Part shown: positions 1-9,393 of the stretch, in pieces
Numbering within the stretch: position 1 is the first letter of the stretch
How the letters are laid out: every line of letters starts with the position of its first letter
Origin: Streptomyces cavernicola
GTDB lineage: Bacteria; Actinomycetota; Actinomycetes; Streptomycetales; Streptomycetaceae
Direction: 5' to 3'
Assembly (NCBI RefSeq): GCF_029968035.1
Contig: NZ_JASCIQ010000009.1
Location: forward strand, 62,001-126,000
DNA length: 64,000 nt
The notes under the pieces: model-generated
Told to the model about the DNA's origin: nothing
What the model saw: the letters and a program-made list of their open reading frames with translations, nothing else
The model's database searches: none
Position numbers and translations under genes: made by a program

Positions 1-1217
1 GCACGCCCGCGTACATGTCGCCCGAGCGGCTGCGGGACGGGCGGGCCGATGTCGTGTCGGACGTGTTCTCGCTGGCCTGCACGCTGGTGTTCGCGGCGAC
101 CGGCCGCGCCCCGTTCGGCGACGGCACCGGCGTGGACGTCATGCACCGCGTCGCGTTCGAGGAGCCGTACGCGGACGTCATAGGGGAACTCGTCGCCGTG
201 GACCCGGACTTGGCGGATCTACTCTCCGCCTGCCTGTCGAAGGAGGCCGGACTGCGGCCCACGCCGGGCGGGCTGAGCGAGGCCGCGGCCGCTCGCCCCT
301 GGCCGGGGCGGTGGCACGAGCCGCTGCACTCCCAGGTGACGGAGCGCCGCCGCGCGTGCGAAGTGCTCAGCCAGGTGCCGGTGGACGAGACCGTGCAGCT
401 GCGGATTTCGGCAGCCGGTACGGGGGCCGCCGGACCTGGGGCGAGTGCCGGGGGCTTCGGTTCGGCTGCCGTGGCCGCGTCCGGGCCTGCGTCGCCGCCG
501 GCCGCTCCCCCGCAGGAGCCCACGCCGGGGCCCGCGCCGGGCGGCACGCTGCCGCGGGAGACGGACGTGCACGACGTGCCGGCCGGGCGGGGACGGAAGC
601 GGCGGATGTATCTCGCGGTGGTCGCCTCGCTCGCCGTCGTCGCCGTAGCCCTGACCGCGTTCCTGCTGACCCGGCAGGGCGATCCGGAGACCGAGGCGGG
701 TCCCGAGCCCGCCGGTTCGGTGAGCGCCCCGGACTCTCCAGGGCCCGGGGGCGAGTCCGGACTGGTCTCGCCGCCCCCCACCGACACCGCGCGGGGCGGC
801 AGTTCGCCGAGCGCGGACGGGGGCGGCCGGGACGCTTCGCCGAGCGCCACCGCGTCCAGCACCCGCCCCGCGAGCCCGACCCGTACGGCATCGGGGAAGC
901 CCGGCGGCGAGGAGAGCCAGCAGCCCCGGCCGCCGACCGCCACGCCGAAGCCGACCAGACCGAAGCCCCCGTGGATCACGCAGTGCACGTACTACTCGGG
1001 CACCGCCCTGACCCGCTTCGGCGACAAGGGGCAGCGCGTGGTGCAGGTGCAGTGCATCCTCAGCAAGCGCGGGTACGGCATCGGGGGCGCCGGAGTGGAC
1101 GGGCAGTTCGGGGAGGACACCAGAGCCGCCGTGAAGAAGTTCCAGGGCGCCAAGGGCCTTGAGGTCGACGGCGTGGTCGGGCCCAACACCTGGACGGCGC
1201 TGCGCAGTAGAACCTGA
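1..1217 (+). CDS. Membrane Ser/Thr protein kinase with extracellular peptidoglycan-binding domain (5' end outside window)
   Basis: The gene enters from the left edge; the frame is open from base 3 and only about 404 codons are visible. The first residues (TPAYMSPE) are the end of a Hanks-type kinase activation segment, followed by subdomain IX (DVFSLACTLVF) and the C-lobe. Then come a Pro/Ala-rich linker, one membrane segment at about bases 615-675 (AVVASLAVVAVALTAFLL), a Ser/Thr/Pro-rich stalk, and at about bases 1000-1212 a peptidoglycan_binding_1 domain (GDKGQRVVQVQC ... GVVGPNTWTAL). Known for the family: Ser/Thr phosphorylation of cytoplasmic targets. Inferred: the outer domain senses cell-wall material. 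The ATP loop and catalytic loop lie outside the window and cannot be checked. A second kinase gene follows about 100 bp downstream. Confidence 0.88.
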   Translation, partial: TPAYMSPERLRDGRADVVSDVFSLACTLVFAATGRAPFGDGTGVDVMHRVAFEEPYADVIGELVAVDPDLADLLSACLSKEAGLRPTPGGLSEAAAARPWPGRWHEPLHSQVTERRRACEVLSQVPVDETVQLRISAAGTGAAGPGASAGGFGSAAVAASGPASPPAAPPQEPTPGPAPGGTLPRETDVHDVPAGRGRKRRMYLAVVASLAVVAVALTAFLLTRQGDPETEAGPEPAGSVSAPDSPGPGGESGLVSPPPTDTARGGSSPSADGGGRDASPSATASSTRPASPTRTASGKPGGEESQQPRPPTATPKPTRPKPPWITQCTYYSGTALTRFGDKGQRVVQVQCILSKRGYGIGGAGVDGQFGEDTRAAVKKFQGAKGLEVDGVVGPNTWTALRSRT

Positions 1218-1319
1218 GCCCTGCGGGCCGAGACGCCCGTCAAACAGACGCCACTCGGCAGCCGACTCGTGACCTTCGTGGCAGAGAGTGGGGTGGCAGG
1301 ACGAACTGAGGGGGAGCAC

Positions 1320-3308
1320 ATGGCAGGACACGCGGCGGGGTTCCCGGGCGAGGCCGCGCCCGAGCACGACGACAGGATCGGCCCGTACCGGCTGCTCCAC
1401 GTCCTCGGCACGGGCGGCATGGGCCGGGTCCACCTGGCGCGTTCCGAGGGCGGCCGGACCGTCGCCGTGAAGCTGATCAAGCCCGAGCTCGCCGCGGAGC
1501 CGGAGTTCCGGGAGCGGTTCCGCCTGGAGGTCGAGGCGGCCCGCCGGGTGGGCGACCGGTGGACGGCCCCGGTGCTCGACGCCGACACGGAGGCGGACAC
1601 GCCCTGGGTGGCGACGGGGTACATCGCGGGGCCGTCCCTTGAGCACGTCGTCTCCCCGCGCGGCCACGGACCGCTGCCCGAGCTGTCCGTGCGGACCTTG
1701 GCGTACGGGCTCTCCAGCGCGCTGCTCGACATCCACGGCGCGGGCCTTGTGCACCGTGACCTCAAGCCGTCCAACGTGCTCGTGACGATCGACGGGCCGC
1801 GGGTCATCGACTTCGGCATCGCGCGGGCCCTGGACTCCCTGCCCGAGTCCACGCTCACCAGCGCCGGGATGGTGGTGGGCTCGCCCAGCTTCATGTCGCC
1901 GGAGCAGATCAGGGGCGAGCAACTCACCCCGGCCAGCGACGTGTTCTGCATGGGCGCGCTGCTCGCATACGCGGCGACAGGGCGGGCGCCGTTCGGCGGC
2001 GGCGGGTCCGGCGGGGTGCACGCGGTGATGTTCAAGATCGCGGAGGAGGCGCCCGATCTGGCGGGGATCGAGGAACCGCTGCGGTCGCTGATCGAGGGCT
2101 GTCTCGTCAAGGACCCGACGGCGCGGGCCCGGCCGGAGGACGTCATCGGCCAGGTGCAGCCGGTCGCGACCGGTACGTCGACGCCGCCCTGGCTGCCCGC
2201 CCAGCTCATCGCCGAACTCGGCCGCCGCGCGGTGCAGTTGCTGGACACGGACACCCCGCCGCGCGCGACGGCGATGGCGTCCCCGGCCCGGACGCATGCC
2301 CCCACGCAAGCCACGCCCACGCCTCCGCACACTCCCGCCCCTGCTCCCGCTCCCGTCGAGGCGGGGACGCTGAAGTTGCCGCAGCCGACCGTGGCCAGGC
2401 CACCGGAGCCGGGGCCCGAGCAGGAGTCGGAGTCGGAGTCGGTGCCGAAGCCCGAGCTGGAGGGCACCGGCAGGCCCGCGCCGGAGCGGCCGAAGAAGCG
2501 CGCCGCCCGCAAGCTCGTCCTCGCGGTCGCCGGGGTGGCCGTCGTGGCCGGTGCGGTGTTCGCCGCGTCCGCCGCCGGGTGGCCGCCCCTCGGCGGAGGG
2601 AAGCCTTCCGGTGGGCCGGCGGGTGGCGGCACGGCCTCCGACGTGCCGCGCGGCTTCGTCGGCACCTGGGCGGGCGAGGTGCTGCGGGACGGGCAGCCGA
2701 GCGGCCAGTTCCGGCGGTTCGAGATCAGCGAGGGCCAGTACGGCGAGGTCGTGGCGAACAGCATCAGCCTCGGCCGGAACTACGAGTGCAAGAGCGACGG
2801 CAAGCTCGCCGGCCGCGCCTCGGGCGGCAGTTCGCTGCGGCTCGACACGAAGGTGGTCGGCAGCGTGCCCGAGGGCAGCTGCTCGGCCCTCGGCTCGCAC
2901 ACCCTGATCGCCGAGAGCAAGGACGCGCTGCGCTGGGAGGCCGCGGGCCGCTCGGCCGTACTGCACCGGATCACCGGGCCCGAGCGGCTGCCGCAGGCGC
3001 TGCTCGGCACCTGGCAGCGGCAGTTGGCGAACGGCGGCACGCAGCGGATGACCGTCACGCAGGAAGCGGTCGGCAGCCCCGCGGCCAGAATGATCTCCGA
3101 GGGCGGCGGTGAGCACTGCGAGGCCGGCATGGACCTGGTCTCCGCCGGCGGCCGGGACGCCACGGTCCGCCTCGCCCCGCCCGCCGTCGACCGCGCCGCC
3201 TCCTCGGGGGCGTGCGTCACCGGCGCCTCCTCTCAACTGCGGGCGGAGAACGGCCAGTTGATACGGGAGTTCACGGACGGCTCGACGCTGACGTACACGC
3301 GAGTGTGA
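1320..3308 (+). CDS. Membrane Ser/Thr protein kinase with duplicated extracellular domain
   Basis: A 662-residue protein. The ATG at 1320 is chosen because GGGGGAGC lies just upstream; an in-frame GTG at 1269 has no such site. The kinase domain spans about residues 20-280 and is complete: glycine loop GTGGMGRVHLA, lysine in VAVKLIK, catalytic loop HRDLKPSN, DFGIA, and SPEQ. A Pro/Glu-rich linker follows (with runs of PAPAPAP and ESESES), then one membrane helix at about 398-418 (LVLAVAGVAVVAGAVFAASA). The outer part holds two related segments, each opening with a GTW motif (GFVGTWAGEV, ALLGTWQRQL), suggesting an internally duplicated beta-sheet sensor. It lies just downstream of the first kinase, same strand, with a 102 bp gap. 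The ligand is unknown. Confidence 0.93.
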   Translation: MAGHAAGFPGEAAPEHDDRIGPYRLLHVLGTGGMGRVHLARSEGGRTVAVKLIKPELAAEPEFRERFRLEVEAARRVGDRWTAPVLDADTEADTPWVATGYIAGPSLEHVVSPRGHGPLPELSVRTLAYGLSSALLDIHGAGLVHRDLKPSNVLVTIDGPRVIDFGIARALDSLPESTLTSAGMVVGSPSFMSPEQIRGEQLTPASDVFCMGALLAYAATGRAPFGGGGSGGVHAVMFKIAEEAPDLAGIEEPLRSLIEGCLVKDPTARARPEDVIGQVQPVATGTSTPPWLPAQLIAELGRRAVQLLDTDTPPRATAMASPARTHAPTQATPTPPHTPAPAPAPVEAGTLKLPQPTVARPPEPGPEQESESESVPKPELEGTGRPAPERPKKRAARKLVLAVAGVAVVAGAVFAASAAGWPPLGGGKPSGGPAGGGTASDVPRGFVGTWAGEVLRDGQPSGQFRRFEISEGQYGEVVANSISLGRNYECKSDGKLAGRASGGSSLRLDTKVVGSVPEGSCSALGSHTLIAESKDALRWEAAGRSAVLHRITGPERLPQALLGTWQRQLANGGTQRMTVTQEAVGSPAARMISEGGGEHCEAGMDLVSAGGRDATVRLAPPAVDRAASSGACVTGASSQLRAENGQLIREFTDGSTLTYTRV

Positions 3309-3325
3309 GCGTCCGCGGCGGCGTG

Positions 3326-3352
3326 GCGGGGCGATGCGCGAGACCGCCCCGC
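3326..3352 (+). terminator. Stem-loop after the kinase gene
   Basis: Eight-base perfect stem (GCGGGGCG at 3326-3333 and CGCCCCGC at 3345-3352) with an 11 nt loop, 18 bp after the kinase stop codon. There is no T-run, as is usual for actinobacterial terminators. Confidence 0.5.
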
Positions 3353-3488
3353 GCGTGGCCGGCCGGGACATAAAACGCTGGACGGGCGGAGCCGCGCCGC
3401 CCTAAGCTCCCCGGCACGGCATCGCGCGTTGGTCACCGGCCGGGTGAGCGTGGAGGTGCCCGTGAGTGCCCGTGGAGGCATTCCCCGC

Positions 3489-3893
3489 ATGGCAGTCGAG
3501 TTCAACCACACCATCGTTCACGCCCGTGACAACCGGGCTTCCGCCGAGTTCCTCGCCCGGATCCTCGGTCTCGAGGTCGGGACGGAATGGGGGCCGTTCG
3601 TCCCCGCCACCACGAGCAACGGCGTCACTCTGGACTTCGCATCCGTCCCCGCCGAGTCGATCACGATCCAGCACTACGCGTTCCTCGTCAGCGAGGAGGA
3701 GTTCGACGGCGTCTTCGCGCGGATCGAGAAGGCCGGGATCGAGTACTGGGCCGATCCGCACGGTAAGCAGCCGGGCGAGATCAACCACAACCACGGCGGC
3801 CGCGGCGTCTACTTCAAGGACCCCGTGGGCCACGGCATGGAGGTCATCTCCGCGCCGTACACCTTTCCCGCCGAGCAAGAAACCGCCTCATAA
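3489..3893 (+). CDS. VOC-family (glyoxalase/bleomycin-resistance/dioxygenase fold) protein
   Basis: A 134-residue single-module VOC protein starting MAVEFNHTIVHARD, with GGAGG 10 nt upstream of the ATG. The fold pattern is visible: an N-terminal strand with His (NHTIVHA), helix SAEFLARILGL, a central strand pair, and a C-terminal PVGHGMEVI strand ending in Glu, a typical metal-ligand position. Proteins like this include lyases, isomerases, dioxygenases and drug-binding proteins, and the substrate cannot be read from the sequence. It stands alone between a kinase terminator and a secreted protein. Length is normal for a one-module VOC protein. Confidence 0.85.
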   Translation: MAVEFNHTIVHARDNRASAEFLARILGLEVGTEWGPFVPATTSNGVTLDFASVPAESITIQHYAFLVSEEEFDGVFARIEKAGIEYWADPHGKQPGEINHNHGGRGVYFKDPVGHGMEVISAPYTFPAEQETAS

Positions 3894-4107
3894 GGCCGGA
3901 TTCGGCACGGCCCCGGCTCGTGAGGGCCGGACCTCCGGAGTCCGCGTGCCGCCATCTGGCTGAGCGCGTCACCCGCACAGCCACCGCTCGGCGTCCCCCG
4001 CGTGCGCGAGGGGCGTCGAGCACCTTGGCTCGGTGGCACGGAGCACGGGACCTCCCCTGATCCGGTGGCACCTTGGGGGTGCCGCCTCCCGGGCTTCGGT
4101 GGAGGAC

Positions 4108-4668
4108 ATGCGCATGCGTACGAGTCGAATATCCCCGCGTTCCGGTCTGTTCGTCGCCGCTGCCGCCGTCGCCGCGCCGCTCGCCCTCGTCGCGAGCCCC
4201 GCCTTCGCGGCTTCCGGCCCGCTCGTAGTGCCCACCCAGATCAATGTGACGGCGACCGGTACGTCGGTCCAGGTCACCACCACTTCCTGCCCCGACGGCG
4301 GCGACGCCTATCTGATGGCCAGCGGGAACACCAACTTCCTCGACGGCGAGAAGGTCTCCCTCGCGGGCGGCACCACCAAGAGCGCCTCATGGCAGGGCGT
4401 CAGCCCCGGCACCTACGTCGTGCAGGTCGTCTGCCAGGGCGGAGACTCCGCCGGAGCCCAGCGCGTCACCGTGAGCTCCTCCAGCGCGTCCACCAGCCCC
4501 AGCGCGCGCCCCACCTCCCCCACCGGCCAGGTCAGAGGCGGTCTGGGCGGCGGCGCACCAGAAGACGCGGGCACTCAGATCGCCGCAGGCGCGGCGCTCG
4601 CGCTGACCGTGGGCGTGGGCGGCACATGGCTGATCCGCCGACGCCGCAACCGCGGCACCCACGGCTGA
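4108..4668 (+). CDS. Secreted, C-terminally anchored protein next to a sortase
   Basis: A 186-residue protein; the ATG at 4108 follows GGAGG. It has a clear signal peptide (RSGLFVAAAAVAAPLALVA, cleavage near SPAFAA), a beta-rich domain of about 100 residues with two cysteines (TTSCPDGGD, VVQVVCQGG), a Ser/Thr/Pro stretch (SSASTSPSARPTSPT), a glycine motif RGGLGGGAPEDAG, a hydrophobic helix (AALALTVGVGGTWLI) and a tail RRRRNR. This is the layout of a sortase substrate, but there is no LPXTG. A class F sortase starts 70 bp downstream on the same strand. Inferred: a cell-surface protein processed by or working with that sortase. Function otherwise unknown. Confidence 0.8.
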   Translation: MRMRTSRISPRSGLFVAAAAVAAPLALVASPAFAASGPLVVPTQINVTATGTSVQVTTTSCPDGGDAYLMASGNTNFLDGEKVSLAGGTTKSASWQGVSPGTYVVQVVCQGGDSAGAQRVTVSSSSASTSPSARPTSPTGQVRGGLGGGAPEDAGTQIAAGAALALTVGVGGTWLIRRRRNRGTHG

Positions 4669-4738
4669 GCCCCCCCTCCCGGGCCCCCGTCCCTCGCCCA
4701 GCCCACCGTCCACCTCTCAGTTACGGATGTGAGCGCCC

Positions 4739-5377
4739 GTGGCCTCCTCGTACCGTCCTCTGCCCCGGATCAAGGCTCCGCTCGCGGGGCTCACCACGCT
4801 CGGTGTGCTGGTCGGCGCCTGGCTGATGGCCGACGGCGTACGGGCGCAGGCGCAGCCGCCCCGGCCGCCCGCCGCGTCGGAGCGGGCGGACGCGGCCGGC
4901 GGGACGATCGAGGCAATGCCCGCGTCCCGGCCGGTGCGGATCAGGATTCCGGCGATCCAGGTGGAGGCCCCGATCATCGGGCTCGGGCTGCTGCCCGACG
5001 GCAGTCTCGACGTGCCGCCGGGGGATCTGCCGCAGCTGGCGGGCTGGTTCCAGGACGGTACGTCGCCGGGTGCGGCGGGCACGGCCGTCACCGCGGGCCA
5101 CCTGGACTCGGCGACCGGGCCCGCCGTGTTCTACAAGCTGGGCGCGCTGCGCACCGGGCACAAGGTCGAGGTGGACCGGGAGGACGGGCGTACCGCGGTG
5201 TTCACCGTCGACCGGGTGGAGCTGGTGCCGGGCGAGGCGTTCCCGGACGCGCGGGTGTACGGGCAGTCGGAGCGGCCCGAGCTGCGGGTGATCACCTGCG
5301 GCGGGGCGTACTCCAGGAGCACCGGCACGTACCAGGGCAACACTGTCGTGTACGCCCGCCTTACGGGCACCAAGTAG
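4739..5377 (+). CDS. Class F sortase (cysteine transpeptidase)
   Basis: A 212-residue protein with a GTG start and an N-terminal membrane anchor ([17 protein letters not shown]). A Pro-rich spacer leads to a sortase domain from about residue 65 ([18 protein letters not shown]). The catalytic elements are visible: His in TAGHLDS, Cys in VITCGG, and Arg in YSRSTGTY downstream. Sortases cut a sorting signal and link the protein to the envelope; class F members are actinobacterial and their targets are poorly known. The upstream gene encodes a likely partner or substrate. The gene is convergent with the GMC oxidoreductase gene, with only a 27 bp gap. Confidence 0.92.
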   Translation: MASSYRPLPRIKAPLAGLTTLGVLVGAWLMADGVRAQAQPPRPPAASERADAAGGTIEAMPASRPVRIRIPAIQVEAPIIGLGLLPDGSLDVPPGDLPQLAGWFQDGTSPGAAGTAVTAGHLDSATGPAVFYKLGALRTGHKVEVDREDGRTAVFTVDRVELVPGEAFPDARVYGQSERPELRVITCGGAYSRSTGTYQGNTVVYARLTGTK

Positions 5378-5404
5378 CCGACCAGGACCTCAAGTCACAA
5401 GACA

Positions 5405-7175
5405 TCAAGTCACGCTTCCCGGAGGGGAGTTCGAGAGGCGCAGCGCCCCGTACGCCCCCTCCGGCACCGTCGGCGACACCGGGGCGACCGGGGCCACGCG
5501 CGCGTAAGGGGCCCCCTGGGCCGGGCGCGGGTCCGGCTCGCCCTTGTTGGGCCACAGGGACATGGCGCGCTCGGCCTGCGCGGTGATCGTCAGGGACGGG
5601 TTGACGCCGAGGTTCGCCGAGACCGCGGAACCGTCGACGACGGAGATGCCGGGATGCCCGTACAGGCGGTGATACGGATCGACGACGCCCGCATCCGAAG
5701 AGGCGCCGATCGGGCAGCCGCCGAGGAAGTGCGCGGTCAGGGGGCGGCCCGTCAGCTCCCCCAGGTTGGTGCCGGCGAAGCCGCCGATGCGCTCGGCGAG
5801 CAGCCCGGCCGCCTCCCAACCCTCCGGGATGTGCACGGGGTTGGGGCTGCCGTGGCCCTGTTCGGCGGTGAGGAGCCCGCGCCTGGTGAGGCCGGTGGTG
5901 AGGGAGTTGTCGTGGGTCTGCATGACGAGGCCGATGACGGTCCGCTCCGACCAGCGGTACGTGGTGAGGGTGCGGGCGACCAGGATCGGGTGGCGGGCGA
6001 AGGCGAGGGCGGCGGCGATCGGCTTGGGCAGGTGCTGCGCGTACTGCGGCACGCAGAGCAGGGCCATCAGGTTGGAGCCCTTGCCGTAGCGGACGTTCTC
6101 GATGTGCGTGGTGGGGTTGGGGTGGACGGACGAGGTGATGGCGACGCCGCGCGTGAAGTCGGGTTCGGCGCTGGTGCCGCGGGCCTTGCGGTAGCGGCGC
6201 GGGAACGTCAACGCCCCCACCAGCGCTTCGGAGTTGGTGCGGGTGAGGCGGCCGAGCGCGCCGGAAAGGCGGGGCAGCTGTCCGCGCTCGCGCATGGTGT
6301 GCAGGAGGGTCTGGGTGCCGTAGGTGCCGGCGGCGAGGACCACGTGGCGGGCGGTGAGGGTGCGCTGTCGGCGTTTTCCGCGGCGGCCGGTGGGTCGGAC
6401 GGTGACCTCGAAGCCGTCGCCGTGCTCCCGTACGGCCTCGACGGTGGTGAGGGGGTGCACCTCGGCGCCCGCCCGTTCGGCGAGGTACAGGTAGTTCTCG
6501 GTGAGGGTGTTCTTCGCGCCGACCCGGCAGCCCGTCATGCACGAGCCGCACTCCACGCACGCCGTCCGCTCGGGCCCGGCCCCGCCGAAGTACGGGTCGG
6601 GGGCGGCCTCGCCGGGGGCGGCCCTCGTCTCCCCGTCGGCGTCCTCGCCGTCGCCGAAGAACACGCCGACCGGGGCGAGGGTGAAGGTGCCGCCCGCGCC
6701 CATCGCCTCCGCGGTGTCCCGCAACAGCTCGTCGGCCTCGGTCAGGGTGGGGTTCCGGCGCACGCCGAGCATCCGCCGCGCCTGGTCGTAGTACGGGGCC
6801 AACTCCCGCTGCCAGTCGGTGATGTCCCGCCACTGCGGGTCGTCGAAGAACGCCTTGGGCGGTACGTAGAGGGTGTTGGCGTAGTTGAGGGAGCCGCCGC
6901 CGACGCCCGCGCCGGCGAGCACCATGACCTTGCGGAGCAGATGGATGCGCTGGATGCCGTAGAGGCCGAGGCGGGGCGCCCACAGGTAGTCGCGGAGCTT
7001 CCACGAACTGGGGGGGCAGGGTCTGCCGGTCGAAGCGGCGGCCGGCCTCCAGGACGCCGACCCGGTACCCCTTCTCGGTCAGACGCAGGGCGGAGACGGA
7101 CCCGCCGAACCCGGATCCGACGACGATGACGTCGTAGTCGTACGCCTCTGTCGCGGAGGCGGTCTCAGGACTCAT
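5405..7175 (-). pseudogene. FAD-dependent GMC oxidoreductase (cholesterol-oxidase-like), interrupted by a frameshift
   Basis: Read from the ATG at 7175 the protein has an FAD-binding motif ([14 protein letters not shown]) but then loses homology after about 50 residues. The rest continues in another frame to the stop at 5405: [19 protein letters not shown], the [11 protein letters not shown] cluster, and the GMC C-terminal segment ([26 protein letters not shown]). The break falls in a run of seven G at 7010-7016 (C on the coding strand); six would join the frames and give the expected [12 protein letters not shown]. It is either a real one-base insertion or a sequencing error. The start codon overlaps the end of the acyl-CoA ligase gene by 11 bp, so the two are probably cotranscribed. 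Without the shift it would be about 589 residues, a normal length for this family. Confidence 0.85.
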
Positions 7176-9093
7176 AGAGCGCCCCGATCTGCTGCTCGTA
7201 CGCGCGCGCCACCGCATGCCGTTTGATCTTCAGCGATGGCGTGAGCAGGCCGTTGTCCTCGGTGAACTCGCCCTCCACGACGACGAACTTACGGATGGAC
7301 TCGGCCCGGGAGACGGCCTCGTTGGCGTAGTCGACGGCCTTCTGCACGTCGGCGAGCATCCGCGGGTCCTTGATCACCTCGGACATGGGGGTGTCCGCGG
7401 GGGCCTTGCGGACGGCGAGCCAGTGCTCGACGGCGTCGGGTTCGAGGGTGATGACCGCGCCGACGAAGGGCCGGTTGTCGCCGACGACGATGCACTGGCC
7501 GATCGGCGGGCGGCTGCGCAGGCGGTCCTCCAGGACGGCGGGCGAGACGTTCTTGCCGCCGCTGGTGACGAGGATGTCCTTCTTGCGCCCGGTGATCCGC
7601 AGGTAGCCGTCCTCGTCGAACTCCCCGAGGTCCCCGCTCGCGAACCAGCCGCCGTCCAGGACCTGTTCGGTCGCGTCCGGGTTGTTCCAGTACGAGCCGA
7701 AGACGATCGGGCCCTTGATCAGCACCTCCCCGTCGTCCGCGATCCGCACCGACGTGCCGGGCACGGGCAGGCCGACGGTGCCGGGGCGGGGGCTGAGCGG
7801 CGGGATGATCGTGGCGGCGGCGGTCGTCTCGGTCAGGCCGTAGCCCTCGTAGACGATGATTCCGGCGGCGTGGAAGAAGAGGTTGAGGCGGCGGTCGAGC
7901 GGGGAGCCGCCGCTGATCGCGTAGCGGAGCCTGCCGCCGACCTCCTTGCGGACGCGGCGGTAGACGAGCAGGTCGTAGAGCGCCCAGGCGAGGTAGAGGC
8001 CGAGCGAGGGGCCCTTGCCGCGGTCCAGGAATTTGTCGAGGTAGGCCTCGCCGAAGCGGACGGCGATCCGGTCGGCGCGCTCGAAGGAGGCGCCGCGGCC
8101 GATCTTCTCGGCGGTCGCGCGCCCGGTGTCGTGGATCTTCTCGAAGAGGTACGGGACGCCGACGACGAACGTCGGCCTGAACGACCGCAGTTCGGGCCGG
8201 AGTTCCTCGGGCTTGATACTCGGGCAGTGGCCGACCTCGATCCGCGCGAGCATGCAGGCGACCTGGATGACGCGGCCCAGGATGTGCGCGAGCGGCAGGA
8301 AGAGCAGCGTGGTGGCGACCTGGCCCGTGACCTCCTTGAAGATCGGGTGCAGCAGGTCGACGGTGCTGGCGGCCTCGGCGTGCAGATTGCCGTGCGTGAG
8401 GACGCAGCCCTTGGGGCGGCCCGTGGTGCCGGAGGTGTAGCAGACGGTCGCGATGGAGTCGGGGGTGAGCGCGGCCCGCCGCTTCTCCGCCTCCTCGTCG
8501 GTGACGTCCCGGCCGAGCCTGGCGAGTTCGAGCACCGCCCCGGCGTCCAGCTCCCACAGCCGCGGCTGCTCGCTCTCCGACTCCGGCAGTGCGGCACAGG
8601 CGGCCCGTACGGTACGGGAGTTCTCCTCCGTCTCCGTGATCACGAAGCGGGCCCCGGAGTCCTTGACGATCCAGGTGATCTGCTCGGCGGACGAGGTGGC
8701 GTAGACCGGCACGGTCTGGCCGCCGGCCGCCCAGATCGCGAAGTCGAGCACGGCCCACTCGTAGCGGGTACGGGACATCAGGGCGACGCGGCCGCCCGGT
8801 TCGAGGCCCGCCGCGATCAACCCCTTGGCTGCGGCGGTGACTTCACGGGCGAACGTCGCCGCCGTCACCGGCCGCCACACGCCGGCCTCCTTGCGGCGCA
8901 GGACCACCGCTTCAGGGTCCTCGGCGGCGTTGACGAAGGGGATGTCCGCGGTGGTGCCGGGGGCGGGCGCGGAGTCGAGGGCGGCCGTGCGCACCTCGCG
9001 GACGACGCCGCCCTCCCTGATCAGCTCCGTGTGGACGCGGGCCGCGAGATCGCTGCGCCGCTTCGCCCGTTTCAGATCCTTGCGTACGCCCAT
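7165..9093 (-). CDS. fadD: Long-chain fatty-acid-CoA ligase (FadD15-like AMP-forming acyl-CoA synthetase)
   Basis: A 642-residue adenylate-forming enzyme, activating fatty acids with ATP and CoA. The P-loop-like motif [11 protein letters not shown] is at about residues 220-230, the [10 protein letters not shown] motif follows near 425, then the hinge [19 protein letters not shown] near 510. The C-terminal subdomain is complete and ends at the usual place. The N-terminus ([18 protein letters not shown]) is basic. Its last bases overlap the start of the GMC oxidoreductase gene, suggesting the two act on related lipid or sterol-like substrates (inference from context). The long divergent gap upstream holds an inverted repeat that could regulate it. 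Confidence 0.93.
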   Translation of the reverse strand: MGVRKDLKRAKRRSDLAARVHTELIREGGVVREVRTAALDSAPAPGTTADIPFVNAAEDPEAVVLRRKEAGVWRPVTAATFAREVTAAAKGLIAAGLEPGGRVALMSRTRYEWAVLDFAIWAAGGQTVPVYATSSAEQITWIVKDSGARFVITETEENSRTVRAACAALPESESEQPRLWELDAGAVLELARLGRDVTDEEAEKRRAALTPDSIATVCYTSGTTGRPKGCVLTHGNLHAEAASTVDLLHPIFKEVTGQVATTLLFLPLAHILGRVIQVACMLARIEVGHCPSIKPEELRPELRSFRPTFVVGVPYLFEKIHDTGRATAEKIGRGASFERADRIAVRFGEAYLDKFLDRGKGPSLGLYLAWALYDLLVYRRVRKEVGGRLRYAISGGSPLDRRLNLFFHAAGIIVYEGYGLTETTAAATIIPPLSPRPGTVGLPVPGTSVRIADDGEVLIKGPIVFGSYWNNPDATEQVLDGGWFASGDLGEFDEDGYLRITGRKKDILVTSGGKNVSPAVLEDRLRSRPPIGQCIVVGDNRPFVGAVITLEPDAVEHWLAVRKAPADTPMSEVIKDPRMLADVQKAVDYANEAVSRAESIRKFVVVEGEFTEDNGLLTPSLKIKRHAVARAYEQQIGALYES

Positions 9094-9393
9094 GGGTCGG
9101 CTCCGTTGTCGGCGCGTTCTCTGCCATGCCGTGCTGCGGTGCGTTCGGTGCGTTGGATGCGTGCGGGTGCGTTTGGTGCGTGCGAGTGCGTTCGGTGCAA
9201 GTTCTTTACGCGTACGTCAACTTACCCGCGCGTAAGGAGAAATCAATGGGCTGGACACGGCTCGACTCCACCGACCGACGCGGACGAAGCGGAGACATAA
9301 CCGTGATCGTTCCGCAATCGCCCAGGCCGGTCCGATACCCGCCCTTCCACGTCACAGTCACAGGAACTGGACGACTTGAGGGGGCGGCCGAAC
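9094..9393. promoter_or_regulatory. Divergent promoter region with inverted repeat and GTGCG-rich repeats
   Basis: A 300 bp gap between fadD and the VWA lipoprotein gene with no credible gene. Bases 9124-9200 are a run of imperfect repeats built on TGCGTTCGG and GTGCGT. At 9206-9212 and 9229-9235 there is a perfect 7 bp inverted repeat (TTACGCG ... CGCGTAA) with a 16 bp spacer, a plausible site for a dimeric repressor of fadD. The regulator is unknown. Confidence 0.4.

Noticed and set aside
219..3371. A 1050-codon open frame on the minus strand across both kinase genes
   Set aside because: It is antisense to two clear kinase genes; GC-rich third positions keep such frames open. No recognisable domain or ribosome-binding site.
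5654..7129. A 491-codon plus-strand frame across the GMC oxidoreductase
   Set aside because: Glycine/valine-rich shadow; all family motifs are on the minus strand.
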